The notes under the pieces: model-generated
What the model was told of the DNA's origin: nothing
Databases searched by the model: none
The model's input: only the letters and a program-made list of their open reading frames with translations
Assembly: GCF_030655665.1 (NCBI RefSeq)
Contig: NZ_JAUSPQ010000007.1
Span: 1-64,000 of the forward strand
Direction: 5' to 3'
Source of the DNA: Methanocorpusculum sp.
Lineage (GTDB): Archaea; Halobacteriota; Methanomicrobia; Methanomicrobiales; Methanocorpusculaceae
DNA length: 64,000 nt
Made by a program: the position numbers and the translations under genes
Shown here: positions 24,532 to 32,359 of the stretch, one piece after another
How positions within the stretch are numbered: position 1 is the first letter of the stretch
How the letters are laid out: each line of letters opens with the position of its first letter

Positions 24532-24754
24532 GCTGAGTAATTTATTAGGAGTAGTATGAGAAAAAACCGGAGATTGTGATCCCAGAAAGAAACAGTTTCA
24601 GAGAGAAGAAAAGTGATAGGACATCAGGACCACGCATCATCACAACCTTGCGGTTCAGCGGGGGTAACTTTCATCATCTGTCCGATTAACTATTATATCA
24701 CTCATCAATATCATTAATTCTTTGCAAAACATACTAGAACACAACATACTGCTT

Positions 24755-25273
24755 ATGGTGGACAAGAGGACAGTAACAATTGGAGTGACCATCAATCTGG
24801 GCAATTACGAGAGCCTGAGGGTTGAAGTCTCCGATATAGCCGAAGATGAGATCGCTTTCAGAGACCTCGCGGATTTTCTCGGGAAGGCTCTGGACGAATT
24901 CGGCACGCAGGACGCCGCAACGAGAGCGGCGGTCGAAAGATATAAAGAGCGGGTGCTGGAACGATACGCGCAGGAAAAGGAGGAAGAAGCAGGATACTTC
25001 CCGATGGAAGAGATCCCCCTGACGCACCCGGTCGAGGAATATGAAGCGGAAGAGGAGATCCCCATGCAGGTTTTGGAAGACACGCGAGTCTCTCTGCCGG
25101 CTGAAATTGAGCCAGAAACACCAGCAGTCATGCCTGAACCGACACCTGCTGCCTCACCAGTCCCGGAGGGCGAGTTTGTCTGCGAAAAATGCGGCGTTCC
25201 GATATCCAAAGTGCAAAGAGACGTATCAAATCTTTTTATGGGAAAAACGCTCTGCAAGAAATGCATGAAATGA
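24755..25273 (+). CDS. Unknown protein with zinc-finger tail
   Basis: A 172-residue protein in three parts. The N-terminal part (TVTIGVTINLGNYESLRVE) has the NLGNYES motif seen in other uncharacterised prokaryotic proteins. A Pro/Glu-rich acidic linker (about 80-145) follows. The C-terminus is a treble-clef-like C-x2-C ... C-x2-C zinc site (CEKCGVPI then LCKKCMK). The ATG at 24755 is preferred to an upstream TTG. It ends 7 bases before orc1/cdc6, so the pair is probably cotranscribed and it may act with the initiator. This association is inference. Confidence 0.7.
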   Translation: MVDKRTVTIGVTINLGNYESLRVEVSDIAEDEIAFRDLADFLGKALDEFGTQDAATRAAVERYKERVLERYAQEKEEEAGYFPMEEIPLTHPVEEYEAEEEIPMQVLEDTRVSLPAEIEPETPAVMPEPTPAASPVPEGEFVCEKCGVPISKVQRDVSNLFMGKTLCKKCMK

Positions 25274-25280
25274 GGAGAAA

Positions 25281-26414
25281 ATGAAAAAGAATCTGCTGAT
25301 GTGGGACCAGACTCTTTTCAGAGACATAGAAGTCTTTGATATCTCTTTTGTTCCTGAGCAGTTCGATTATCGTGACGAACAGATAGAACGGCTTGCTTTT
25401 GCCGTTAAACCCGCATTAATGGGCGGAAACATCCTCAATACCATCTGCAGGGGCGTTCCCGGGACCGGGAAAACGACCTCGGTGAAGAAATTCTTCGAAG
25501 AGATCGAAGGAGCAACAACAAAGATCGTGCCGATCCACATCAACTGTCAGATCGACAGTACTGAATATGCAATTTTTTCCAGGATCTACACAAAACTGAC
25601 GAAAAACAGTCAGCCGTCATCAGGCACTGCGTTCAAAGTACTCATCGACATGATCGCAAAATACATTGAGAAGGAGGGAGTTATTCCTCTTATCTGTCTG
25701 GATGATGCGAATTATCTGATTTATAATAAAGAGTTCAATAATGTCCTTTACGCAGCCCTGCGAATCCACGAAGTCTATGAAAAAGTCAGGATAGGGATCA
25801 TTGTCGTCATCAGTGATCAGGATATCCGTCTCGAGGAGGTACTCGATGCACGTGTCTCCTCGGTTTTCAGATATGAAACGATCAACTTTGAGCCGTACAG
25901 TGCCGCAGAAATTGCCGGGATTCTATCTCAGAGACTGGCACAGGGTCTGTATCCGAACGTATTATCCTCCGAACAACTGGATTATATCGTGGACCGGACG
26001 ATGCGGTGCGGAGACATTCGAATCGGTCTTGATCTGATCAAACGTGCCGTGATGTATGCCGAGACGGATGCACGACGGGAGGTCATGCAGACAGATTTGG
26101 AAAAAGCCTTCTCCGCCTCGCAGGATCTGCATCTTGCCGGAACGATCAGGTCTCTTTCCCCCGACGAGCTGAGTGTCCTTAGACAGTTGGTGAAAATGAC
26201 TACCGATGACACGCTGATGACGACAGGGGATGTCAGAAGAGCGATGCCGAAGGAGGCTCCGAAAATCACCCGGTTCAATGAGATCATGGAGAAGTTCGAC
26301 CATCTCCGGCTGATCACGATGGGATATGCAAACAAGGGAGAAGGAAGAAAACGCTATGTGAACCTCAGATATGATAAAGAGCGGGTGAACAAGCTTCTCC
26401 AAAAGAAGAGCTGA
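25281..26414 (+). CDS. Orc1/Cdc6-type replication initiator
   Basis: A 377-residue AAA+ ATPase. Walker A is GVPGTGKT (58-65). The Walker B-like stretch is LICLDDANYL, where the usual acidic pair is D-D, followed by sensor-like residues. A winged-helix domain forms the C-terminal third (about 290-377, MTTGDVRRAMP through RYVNLRY). Such proteins bind origin repeats and load the helicase. It follows the zinc-tail gene by 7 bases. No clear origin-recognition repeats were found in the 220-base gap upstream at 24532-24754, so any origin role there is unproven. Confidence 0.88.
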   Translation: MKKNLLMWDQTLFRDIEVFDISFVPEQFDYRDEQIERLAFAVKPALMGGNILNTICRGVPGTGKTTSVKKFFEEIEGATTKIVPIHINCQIDSTEYAIFSRIYTKLTKNSQPSSGTAFKVLIDMIAKYIEKEGVIPLICLDDANYLIYNKEFNNVLYAALRIHEVYEKVRIGIIVVISDQDIRLEEVLDARVSSVFRYETINFEPYSAAEIAGILSQRLAQGLYPNVLSSEQLDYIVDRTMRCGDIRIGLDLIKRAVMYAETDARREVMQTDLEKAFSASQDLHLAGTIRSLSPDELSVLRQLVKMTTDDTLMTTGDVRRAMPKEAPKITRFNEIMEKFDHLRLITMGYANKGEGRKRYVNLRYDKERVNKLLQKKS

Positions 26415-26488
26415 TAAAAATCCCGACTCATAACTCTTATCTATTTGACGGTCCCATATCTGAATAATATTCCTTAGGGTGATTTATT

Positions 26489-27433
26489 TTGGTAAGTGTA
26501 AACGAACTTGGACTTGATCTCTTCGAAGAACTCGTAGAGAACGCAGATCTGTTTAATGTTGCATACCACGAACTCGACAACGGTTCCCGTGTAGTCGATT
26601 GTGGTGTGAGTGTTGCGGGCGGCTATGGAGCCGGAGACTACTTTACCCGTATCTGTATGGGCGGTCTTGGCGATATCGCATTCCGTCAGGGTATGGTCGG
26701 CCAGTTCCCGATGACCTTCATCGATGTGAACACCGATTTCCCGGCGATCTCCTGCCTCGGCTCACAGAAAGCCGGCTGGACAATCAAGCAGGACAACTTC
26801 TTCGCAATGGGATCAGGACCCGCACGTGCCCTGTCCCTTCAGCCGAAACACACCTATGAGGTCATCGGCTACGAGGATGAGTCGGATGCAGCAGTTATCT
26901 GTCTTGAATCTGACCGCCTTCCAAGCGGAGCAGTCATGGAAATGATCGCAGAGAAGTGTAAGGTCGATGTCGCAAATGTCTGCGCTCTTGTCGCCCCGAC
27001 TTCCTCTATGGTCGGTTCGATCCAGGTCGCAGGACGCTGTGTTGAGACCGCAATCTACAAGCTGAACGAACTCGGCTTTGACACGACGAAAATCATCGCA
27101 GCAGCAGGTACTGCCCCGATCCCGCCGGTACGCGGTGCAAAACTCGCGATGGGCGTTACAAACGATGCAACGATCTACCACGGACAGATCAACCTGACGA
27201 TGAACGCACCGGAGATCGTGGACTTCCTTGAGAAGATCCCGAGCTGCTCGTCCAACGGATACGGTAAACCGTTCAATGATATCTTCAAAGAAGCAGGATA
27301 TGACTTTTACAAGATCGACAAGAGTCTGTTCTCTCCGGCAGAAGTTATCATCAACGAAGTCTCCACGGGCAAAGTGTATCAGGTCGGAAAGATCGATACC
27401 GCTGTGACCCTGAAGTCATTCGGTCTTGCATAA
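26489..27433 (+). CDS. mch: Methenyl-tetrahydromethanopterin cyclohydrolase
   Basis: A 314-residue enzyme of methanogenesis that hydrolyses N5,N10-methenyl-H4MPT and the reverse. It shows the Mch features GYGAGDYFTRICMGGLGDI near the start and ALSLQPKHTYEVIGY. The start is TTG (MVSVNELGLD), with a GGGTGA ribosome site at good spacing; no ATG is available. It forms a step of the CO2-to-methane path between formyl transfer and methylene reduction. It stands alone between orc1/cdc6 and tRNA-Val, as is common in this order. Confidence 0.95.
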   Translation: MVSVNELGLDLFEELVENADLFNVAYHELDNGSRVVDCGVSVAGGYGAGDYFTRICMGGLGDIAFRQGMVGQFPMTFIDVNTDFPAISCLGSQKAGWTIKQDNFFAMGSGPARALSLQPKHTYEVIGYEDESDAAVICLESDRLPSGAVMEMIAEKCKVDVANVCALVAPTSSMVGSIQVAGRCVETAIYKLNELGFDTTKIIAAAGTAPIPPVRGAKLAMGVTNDATIYHGQINLTMNAPEIVDFLEKIPSCSSNGYGKPFNDIFKEAGYDFYKIDKSLFSPAEVIINEVSTGKVYQVGKIDTAVTLKSFGLA

Positions 27434-27450
27434 GACTGGGATCAGAACAG

Positions 27451-27471
27451 GGATTTTTCCCACTCTTTTTC
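27451..27471 (+). terminator. mch: T-rich terminator after mch
   Basis: A GGATTTTTCCCACTCTTTTT run follows the stop after a short spacer and resembles an archaeal T-rich terminator. Confidence 0.35.
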
Positions 27472-27488
27472 CGCAGGATTAATAACTC

Positions 27489-27500
27489 CGTAAATAGTAT
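27489..27500 (+). promoter_or_regulatory. tRNA-Val TATA element
   Basis: GTAAATAGTAT lies about 25 bases before the first base of the tRNA, the spacing expected of an archaeal TATA box. Confidence 0.4.
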
Positions 27501-27515
27501 TTAGTAAGGTAATTT

Positions 27516-27589
27516 GGACTCGTGGTCTAGGTGGTTATGACGCCAGCCTTACATGCTGGAGGTCAGGGGTTCGAATCCCTTCGGGTCCA
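27516..27589 (+). tRNA. tRNA-Val (anticodon TAC)
   Basis: A 74-base cloverleaf can be drawn. The acceptor stem GGACTCG pairs with CGGGTCC, with one G-T wobble. The D arm has three pairs. The anticodon stem CCAGC/GCTGG encloses CTTACAT with anticodon TAC. The T arm has AGGGG/CCCTT around TTCGAAT, with a discriminator A. The CCA tail is not encoded. It decodes GTA and, by wobble, other valine codons. Confidence 0.95.
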
Positions 27590-27888
27590 CTGTTTTTGAT
27601 TTTGTTTTTTGGGGATATGTTTCAGTGTGCGTTTCCATCACACAAAATTATCTTAACTCAACGAAATACGCGAAAAGGCGATGATTTTTCCAATCGAATA
27701 CATCAAGTGCATGGGAAAAATAGCTGAACATATCAGAAAAGAAGCGTCTCAACCAAAACATACGTAATTATAATCTTGAATAGAGCAATAGATATAGTAA
27801 ATATCACAGACCCTGTTAATCATATGTAATTTACCTCTTCTTTAGGAAGAGAAAATAGTCAGGATATTTTTCTCAGAACCACCTCACC
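27590..27888. other. Spacer before the metal-system operon
   Basis: No gene is seen in about 300 bases. The first 25 bases hold T-runs (27592-27611) that could end the tRNA transcript. A short stem CTCTTC-tttag-GAAGAG lies at 27835-27851. A GATATTTTT near 27863 sits at about -26 from the operon's ATG and could be a TATA box for a leaderless start. Confidence 0.35.
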
Positions 27889-28581
27889 ATGAAACTCATA
27901 ACTGTAGCCGGCCCGCCCTCATCGGGAAAAACGTCGGTGATTCTCAAAACCATAGCCCATCTAAAGGTACCGGAAAACAGTGTTGGTGTTGTCAAATTCG
28001 ACTCACTCACCTCGTTCGATCATCTTCGTTACGACGAACAGGGCATCCCAAATCAGACAGGATTCGCCGGAAAAATCTGCCCGGATCATTTCTTTGTGAG
28101 TAATATTGAAGACGCTGTGCAATGGGGACGGAGAAAAGGACTTTCTATACTCGTCACAGAAAGTGCAGGACTTTGCAACCGCTGCTCACCCCACATCAAC
28201 GGCATTCTCTCCGTATGTGTCATCGACAATCTTTCGGGTGTCAACACGCCGAGAAAAATTGGTCCAATGCTCAAATACGCTGACATCATCGTCGTAACCA
28301 AAGGTGACATTGTCTCCCAGGCAGAACGCGAAGTGTTTGCCTTCAATATAAAAGAAGTCAATGCAAATGCTCAGATACTTTTTATCAACGGCATTACCGG
28401 ACAGGGAGCATTTCTCCTCGCGAAATACTGGCAGGATACTCTGGATATCGACACTCTCAAAGATCGTAAACTTAGATTTACCATGCCGGCTGCAATCTGC
28501 TCATATTGCACGGGTGAGACAATGATCGGTGATACTTATCAGATGGGGATGCTGAAACGCATGGAGTTTGATAACGAATGA
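27889..28581 (+). CDS. HypB/UreG-like GTPase with two CxxC motifs
   Basis: A 230-residue P-loop protein. Walker A is GPPSSGKTS (8-16), and a G4-like TKGD (137-140) replaces the usual NKxD. Two cysteine pairs, CNRC (96-99) and CSYC (204-207), could bind a metal ion. The order of motifs resembles the HypB/UreG/CooC group, which load nickel or cobalt into enzymes, but the short length and the CxxC pairs are not those of standard HypB. No hydrogenase maturation genes are nearby. It starts an operon with an ABC ATPase and a DUF364 protein, upstream of a molybdate transporter, so metal handling is a fair guess; which metal is unknown. Confidence 0.78.
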   Translation: MKLITVAGPPSSGKTSVILKTIAHLKVPENSVGVVKFDSLTSFDHLRYDEQGIPNQTGFAGKICPDHFFVSNIEDAVQWGRRKGLSILVTESAGLCNRCSPHINGILSVCVIDNLSGVNTPRKIGPMLKYADIIVVTKGDIVSQAEREVFAFNIKEVNANAQILFINGITGQGAFLLAKYWQDTLDIDTLKDRKLRFTMPAAICSYCTGETMIGDTYQMGMLKRMEFDNE

Positions 28582-29627
28582 ATACCGACGCATACTTTAC
28601 GGAAGTCTCCACAACAAAGATCTGTGAACTGCTGAAACGCTACCCTCTTGCATCCGATTATCTGGCAAACATTCGTCTCGGCAAAATCAATCACGATCTG
28701 ACACTCCCGGAAGCACTTCTTGATGTGGATGAAGATATTCTCGAAGAATTCGGTCTCACGCGTGACAGTGTGGTTCTGCATTTTTGTTCGTTTCTCTTAG
28801 CATTCTCCCAAAATACAGAACTGAACGGAGGTATTTCTTCGATAACCATTCTTGGCGGACAGGATAAATCAGGTAAACCTGAGCAAATCGAAATAACCGT
28901 TGTGCCCGGAGAGATCGTGAGTATTGTTGGTCCGACCGGATCGGGAAAAAGCCGCCTTCTGGAAGACATCGAATGTCTGGCCCAAAGGGATACGCCAACA
29001 GGCAGACAGGTCCTCCTGAACGGGGCTGCCCCGGATGATGAACGACGATTTGCGACAGGTGGAAAACTCGTTGCACAGCTGTCACAAAACATGAATTTCG
29101 TCATGGATCTAACGGTGCGTGAATTTCTGGAGATGCATGCAAAAAGCCGGATGACGACGGACCCGGCAGAGACGGCAGAACGATGTTTTGTCTGTGCGAA
29201 CACTCTTGCCGGAGAAAAATTTACTCCGGAAACAAAAGTGACACAGCTTTCCGGAGGTCAGTCACGGGCATTGATGATAGCAGACACTGCCCTCATGAGT
29301 GCATCACCGATCATTCTCATCGATGAGATAGAAAATGCCGGTATCGACCGAAGAGAGGCGATAAAACTGCTTGCAAATCACGAAAAAATCATTCTGATGT
29401 CGACCCATGATCCGCTGCTCGCTCTTCGGGCGGATAAACGGATCGTGATCAAAAACGGCGGGATAGCAAAAATTCTCGTAACAACCGAAACAGAACGGCA
29501 AAGCCTCAACCATATCCAGCAGATGGATGAGATTTTGCAGAATCTGAGAAATCATCTAAGAAAGGGTGATACCATCACCATGGAAATGATACCAAAAATG
29601 GAGGACAATTATGTGGGAACTTTATGA
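28578..29627 (+). CDS. Soluble ABC-type ATPase with N-terminal DUF1858-like domain
   Basis: A 349-residue protein. Residues 1-80 (ICELLKRYP ... LTLPEAL ... DILEEFGLT) resemble DUF1858, a small domain often found before sulfur or metal-related proteins. Residues 85-320 are an ABC ATPase with Walker A GPTGSGKS (118-125), signature LSGGQ (224-228), Walker B IILIDE (245-250) and an H-loop in STHDPLL. There are no membrane helices and no permease beside it, so it is probably a cytoplasmic ATPase. The start overlaps the previous stop by four bases (ATGA). A cysteine pair at C203/C206 (CFVC) is notable. Confidence 0.8.
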   Translation: MNTDAYFTEVSTTKICELLKRYPLASDYLANIRLGKINHDLTLPEALLDVDEDILEEFGLTRDSVVLHFCSFLLAFSQNTELNGGISSITILGGQDKSGKPEQIEITVVPGEIVSIVGPTGSGKSRLLEDIECLAQRDTPTGRQVLLNGAAPDDERRFATGGKLVAQLSQNMNFVMDLTVREFLEMHAKSRMTTDPAETAERCFVCANTLAGEKFTPETKVTQLSGGQSRALMIADTALMSASPIILIDEIENAGIDRREAIKLLANHEKIILMSTHDPLLALRADKRIVIKNGGIAKILVTTETERQSLNHIQQMDEILQNLRNHLRKGDTITMEMIPKMEDNYVGTL

Positions 29628-30372
29628 CGCTTTAATCGAACATATCCCTGACGATATTACTGCAAAAACTATTATCATCGGTAATGAGACAACAATTGTG
29701 GAATCCGATATTGGCGGAGTAGGATTCGCTCCATTCCGTGCCTACTTCCAGCGGGCACCGTCTTTAACTCAGAATAAACTAGGTATGCCGCTGAAAGAAC
29801 TTGCCGAATGTGTAAAATCCTGGAACTTCCCCGAAGCTTCTGTCGGGAATGCCGCAATCAATGCATGGTATAATCACCCGGATACTGCCAAACGTGCAGG
29901 AATCGATGTCCCTGACCGAAAAACGATAAAGGACAGACTAAATGACCCGTTTATCAACTCGCAGAATCAGGTGAAGGGTAAGATGGTCTGCGTTGTAGGT
30001 CATTTCCCCTTTATAGAGAAACTGTTCGCACCGGTCTGTGACCTGCGCATCATTGAATGGGACCCAATAGAGGGAGACTATCCCTATACGGCATGCGAAT
30101 ATCTGCTGCCGGAATGTGATTATGCATATCTGACCTGCGCAGGACTTGGCGACAAAAGTCTGCCCCGTCTCCTGGAACTTTCCGAAAATGCAGAAAAAGT
30201 CGTTGTTGTGGGTCCGGCAACCCCGCTAGCAGCACCATTGTTTGATTTCGGGGTCGATGATCTCTCCGGTCTCGTAATAACAGACAATGCACTTGCACTG
30301 CGGATAGCATCCGGTGCAGAAAACCAGCGGATCTACAATGCAGGACAAAAGGTACATTTTTTGAAAAAGTAG
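29611..30372 (+). CDS. DUF364/DUF4213 putative heavy-metal chelation protein
   Basis: A 253-residue protein that matches the DUF4213 (enolase-N-like) plus DUF364 (Rossmann-like) layout. The structure of one such protein led to the suggestion of heavy-metal chelation. Visible family features are GNAAINAWYN (about 79-88), VCVVGHFPFIEKL, and GPATPLAAPLFDFGVDDLSG near the end. A GGAGGAC site sits seven bases before the ATG. It overlaps the ABC ATPase gene by 17 bases. With the GTPase and ATPase it forms a three-gene operon, probably one system. Confidence 0.82.
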   Translation: MWELYDALIEHIPDDITAKTIIIGNETTIVESDIGGVGFAPFRAYFQRAPSLTQNKLGMPLKELAECVKSWNFPEASVGNAAINAWYNHPDTAKRAGIDVPDRKTIKDRLNDPFINSQNQVKGKMVCVVGHFPFIEKLFAPVCDLRIIEWDPIEGDYPYTACEYLLPECDYAYLTCAGLGDKSLPRLLELSENAEKVVVVGPATPLAAPLFDFGVDDLSGLVITDNALALRIASGAENQRIYNAGQKVHFLKK

Positions 30373-30427
30373 AGAGTGCCTAAACGTAACATGAAAATGA
30401 TTACTGATAACTAATTGTACATCAAAT

Positions 30428-30931
30428 ATGATATCCATGCATGAACAGAATATGGTCCATTTCGCACCGATTGGATGTGTCCATTCTCCTCACCAAGATC
30501 TTGCCGGGATGCCGATCCAGCCTCCTGCAGCCAAAGAATTTGCCGGAACAATAGAGATATTTCCTGAGTTTTCGGACGGGCTGAAAGATATAGAAGCTTT
30601 CACGAGACTAATGCTTATTTATCATCTGCATAAAAGTACCGGCTGCAATCTTACCGTGACACCGTTTCTCGACACACAAAGCCATGGTGTTTTTGCAACC
30701 CGAGTCCCGAAAAGACCGAATGCGATCGGTTTTTCCGTAGTTCGCCTGCTTGGGCGTGAGGGGAATATACTCCAAATCGGGGATGTCGACATCCTGGACG
30801 GCACGCCTCTTCTGGACATCAAACCCTATGTTCCATTATTCGACGCGTATCAGAATGAACGGTATGGATGGTTTGAAGGAAAGCTGACTGATATCGACGT
30901 TGCCCGCTCCGATGACCGGTTCAAAAAATAA
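30428..30931 (+). CDS. TrmO-like (UPF0066) SAM-dependent methyltransferase family protein
   Basis: A 167-residue protein (from the first ATG; 30437 is a plausible alternative) of the TrmO/YaeB/TsaA family. The characteristic signature HGVFATRVPKRPNAIG (87-101) and ILDGTPLLDIKPYVP (122-136) are intact. E. coli TrmO methylates N6-threonylcarbamoyladenosine in tRNA. This short form lacks the bacterial C-terminal extension. It lies between the DUF364 operon and a molybdate transporter whose operon holds a second copy, which is unexpected for a tRNA enzyme. Confidence 0.8.
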   Translation: MISMHEQNMVHFAPIGCVHSPHQDLAGMPIQPPAAKEFAGTIEIFPEFSDGLKDIEAFTRLMLIYHLHKSTGCNLTVTPFLDTQSHGVFATRVPKRPNAIGFSVVRLLGREGNILQIGDVDILDGTPLLDIKPYVPLFDAYQNERYGWFEGKLTDIDVARSDDRFKK

Positions 30932-30940
30932 AACAAGCAT

Positions 30941-30962
30941 ATTTTTTCCAGCATTCTTTTTT
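30941..30962 (+). terminator. T-rich terminator after the first TrmO-like gene
   Basis: Two T-runs (ATTTTTTCC and CATTCTTTTTTC) follow the stop of the first TrmO-like gene. Confidence 0.35.
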
Positions 30963-31013
30963 CATCATGCGAATAAAGCCATGTAAAGAAAGTTTTTTGC
31001 ATTTATATTAATC

Positions 31014-31041
31014 ATGTTAACTTAACATTTTAGAAATATAT
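31014..31041 (+). promoter_or_regulatory. modA: modA promoter with palindrome
   Basis: A perfect 15-base palindrome ATGTTAACTTAACAT (31014-31028) lies just upstream of a TATA element AAATATATA (about 31034-31042). The modA ATG is about 40 bases downstream. The position suits binding of a regulator that affects TBP or TFB. Confidence 0.5.
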
Positions 31042-31078
31042 AATTAAATTATTTACATATGGTTGCCAATCTGTACAT

Positions 31079-31873
31079 ATGAAAAGATCAATTCTCTCTG
31101 TCTTAGCTGTATTTGCCATTCTTCTGGCAATCATCTGCTCTGCTGGTTGTATCGCGGAAGATCAGAAGTATGACGGCAAAAGTCTTCTTGTGTATTCCGG
31201 TGCAGGACTTAAAGGCCCCATGGCTGAAATCGGACAAGTATTCGGGGATAAATACAATGTGACCGTTGACCTCACCTATGGAGGTTCCGGCGTTTTGATT
31301 TCCCAGATGGCAACCACGAAGCTCGGCGATATTTTCATACCGGGTGGAGAACCTGATTATCAGAACGCTGTTGCGAAAGGTCTTGTGAGTGCAGAGTATC
31401 AGCCGGTAGCCTATCACGTGCCGGTTATTGCCGTTGCCAAAGGAAATCCGTATGGAATTACAACCGTTGAAGACCTTGCCAAACCCGGACTCCGTGTTGC
31501 TCTTGGAGATGTAAATGCTACTGCGATTGGAAAAGCCAGTGTCGTCATCTTTACTAAAGCCGGTGTTTTAGATGCCGTTGAAAAGAATGTCGTTCTTCGC
31601 GGGGCTACCATCAACGAAGTCGTAACGGCTCTTTCTACCGGAAATGCCGATGCAGCTGTTTTGACGCTTGACAGTGCCAATCAAGACCTTTTCACCACTA
31701 TCGAAATCCCAGTAACGGAAAATTCCATCCTCGTTACGCCGATCGGCGTGACAACGTTCACCACTCAGCCGGAACTTGCCCAGGCATTCGCTGACTTTGT
31801 AGCATCCGACGAAGGAAAAGCGATCTTTGAAAAGTATGGATTCCCCGGATATCCGGATGCGAAATACACCTGA
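31079..31873 (+). CDS. modA: Molybdate/tungstate ABC transporter substrate-binding lipoprotein
   Basis: A 264-residue ModA-type binding protein. The signal peptide ends in a lipobox (CSAGC, Cys24), so it is anchored on the outer face of the membrane. The oxyanion-binding fold shows SLLVYSGAGLKGPMAEI and TYGGSGVLISQM, typical of the ModA rather than the WtpA branch. The C-terminus (ASDEGKAIFEKYGFPG) is standard. It is the first gene of an operon modA-trmO-like-modB-modC, with a separate promoter carrying a palindrome. Molybdate and tungstate cannot be told apart by sequence alone. Confidence 0.85.
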   Translation: MKRSILSVLAVFAILLAIICSAGCIAEDQKYDGKSLLVYSGAGLKGPMAEIGQVFGDKYNVTVDLTYGGSGVLISQMATTKLGDIFIPGGEPDYQNAVAKGLVSAEYQPVAYHVPVIAVAKGNPYGITTVEDLAKPGLRVALGDVNATAIGKASVVIFTKAGVLDAVEKNVVLRGATINEVVTALSTGNADAAVLTLDSANQDLFTTIEIPVTENSILVTPIGVTTFTTQPELAQAFADFVASDEGKAIFEKYGFPGYPDAKYT

Positions 31874-31876
31874 AGC

Positions 31877-32356
31877 ATGTCGGAAACATTTACCCTTGAA
31901 CAGATAGGGGTAATCCACTCCCCCTATACGGACCCCATGCAGACCCCTTTACAGAGTGTGTTCAGCAAAGGCAGGGGAACCATAGAGCTGTTCGCCGAAT
32001 TTGCAGAAGGACTGGACCAGATTGGGTCATTTTCTCATCTGATCCTTATTACCCGTCTGCACAAAGCTCCATCAGAAATGCTTGTTGAAACACCCATGGT
32101 TGACGGCGGAATGCCGCACGGTATTTTTGCCACCAGACATATGTGCAGACCAAACCGTATCGGATTTTCGATCGTAAAACTCCTGTCGGTAGCAGATAAC
32201 TCTCTCGTGATCGAAGGGGTAGATCTGCTTGACGGGACACCCGTTCTTGACATCAAACCCTATATCCCGGCGTTTGACGCTGTTTTGGATGCATCCTCCG
32301 GGTGGCTGAGCAGCCAGCATCTGGATAACATCCGGAAAAAAAGTCAGTCTCTTTGA
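31877..32356 (+). CDS. Second TrmO-like protein, inserted in the mod operon
   Basis: A 159-residue paralogue of the protein at 30428. The signature is partly altered: HGIFATRHMCRPNRIG (81-96) in place of the usual SPxRPNxIG, while LLDGTPVLDIKPYIP is intact. It starts three bases after modA and ends three bases before modB, so it is cotranscribed with the transporter. This placement and the altered loop suggest a role tied to Mo or W, or diverged substrate use, but this is inference. Confidence 0.8.
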   Translation: MSETFTLEQIGVIHSPYTDPMQTPLQSVFSKGRGTIELFAEFAEGLDQIGSFSHLILITRLHKAPSEMLVETPMVDGGMPHGIFATRHMCRPNRIGFSIVKLLSVADNSLVIEGVDLLDGTPVLDIKPYIPAFDAVLDASSGWLSSQHLDNIRKKSQSL

Positions 32357-32359
32357 ATT

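Noticed and set aside
24532-24754. Replication origin with ORB repeats
   Set aside because: No repeated origin-recognition element was seen by eye; only the nearby initiator gene argues for it.
27889-28581. Assignment as true HypB (hydrogenase nickel incorporation)
   Set aside because: No hydrogenase maturation genes nearby, and motifs (TKGD, two CxxC) differ; kept as HypB/UreG-like.
31079-31873. WtpA-type (tungstate) assignment for the binding protein
   Set aside because: Its N-terminal pattern fits the ModA branch better; the metal still cannot be told from sequence.
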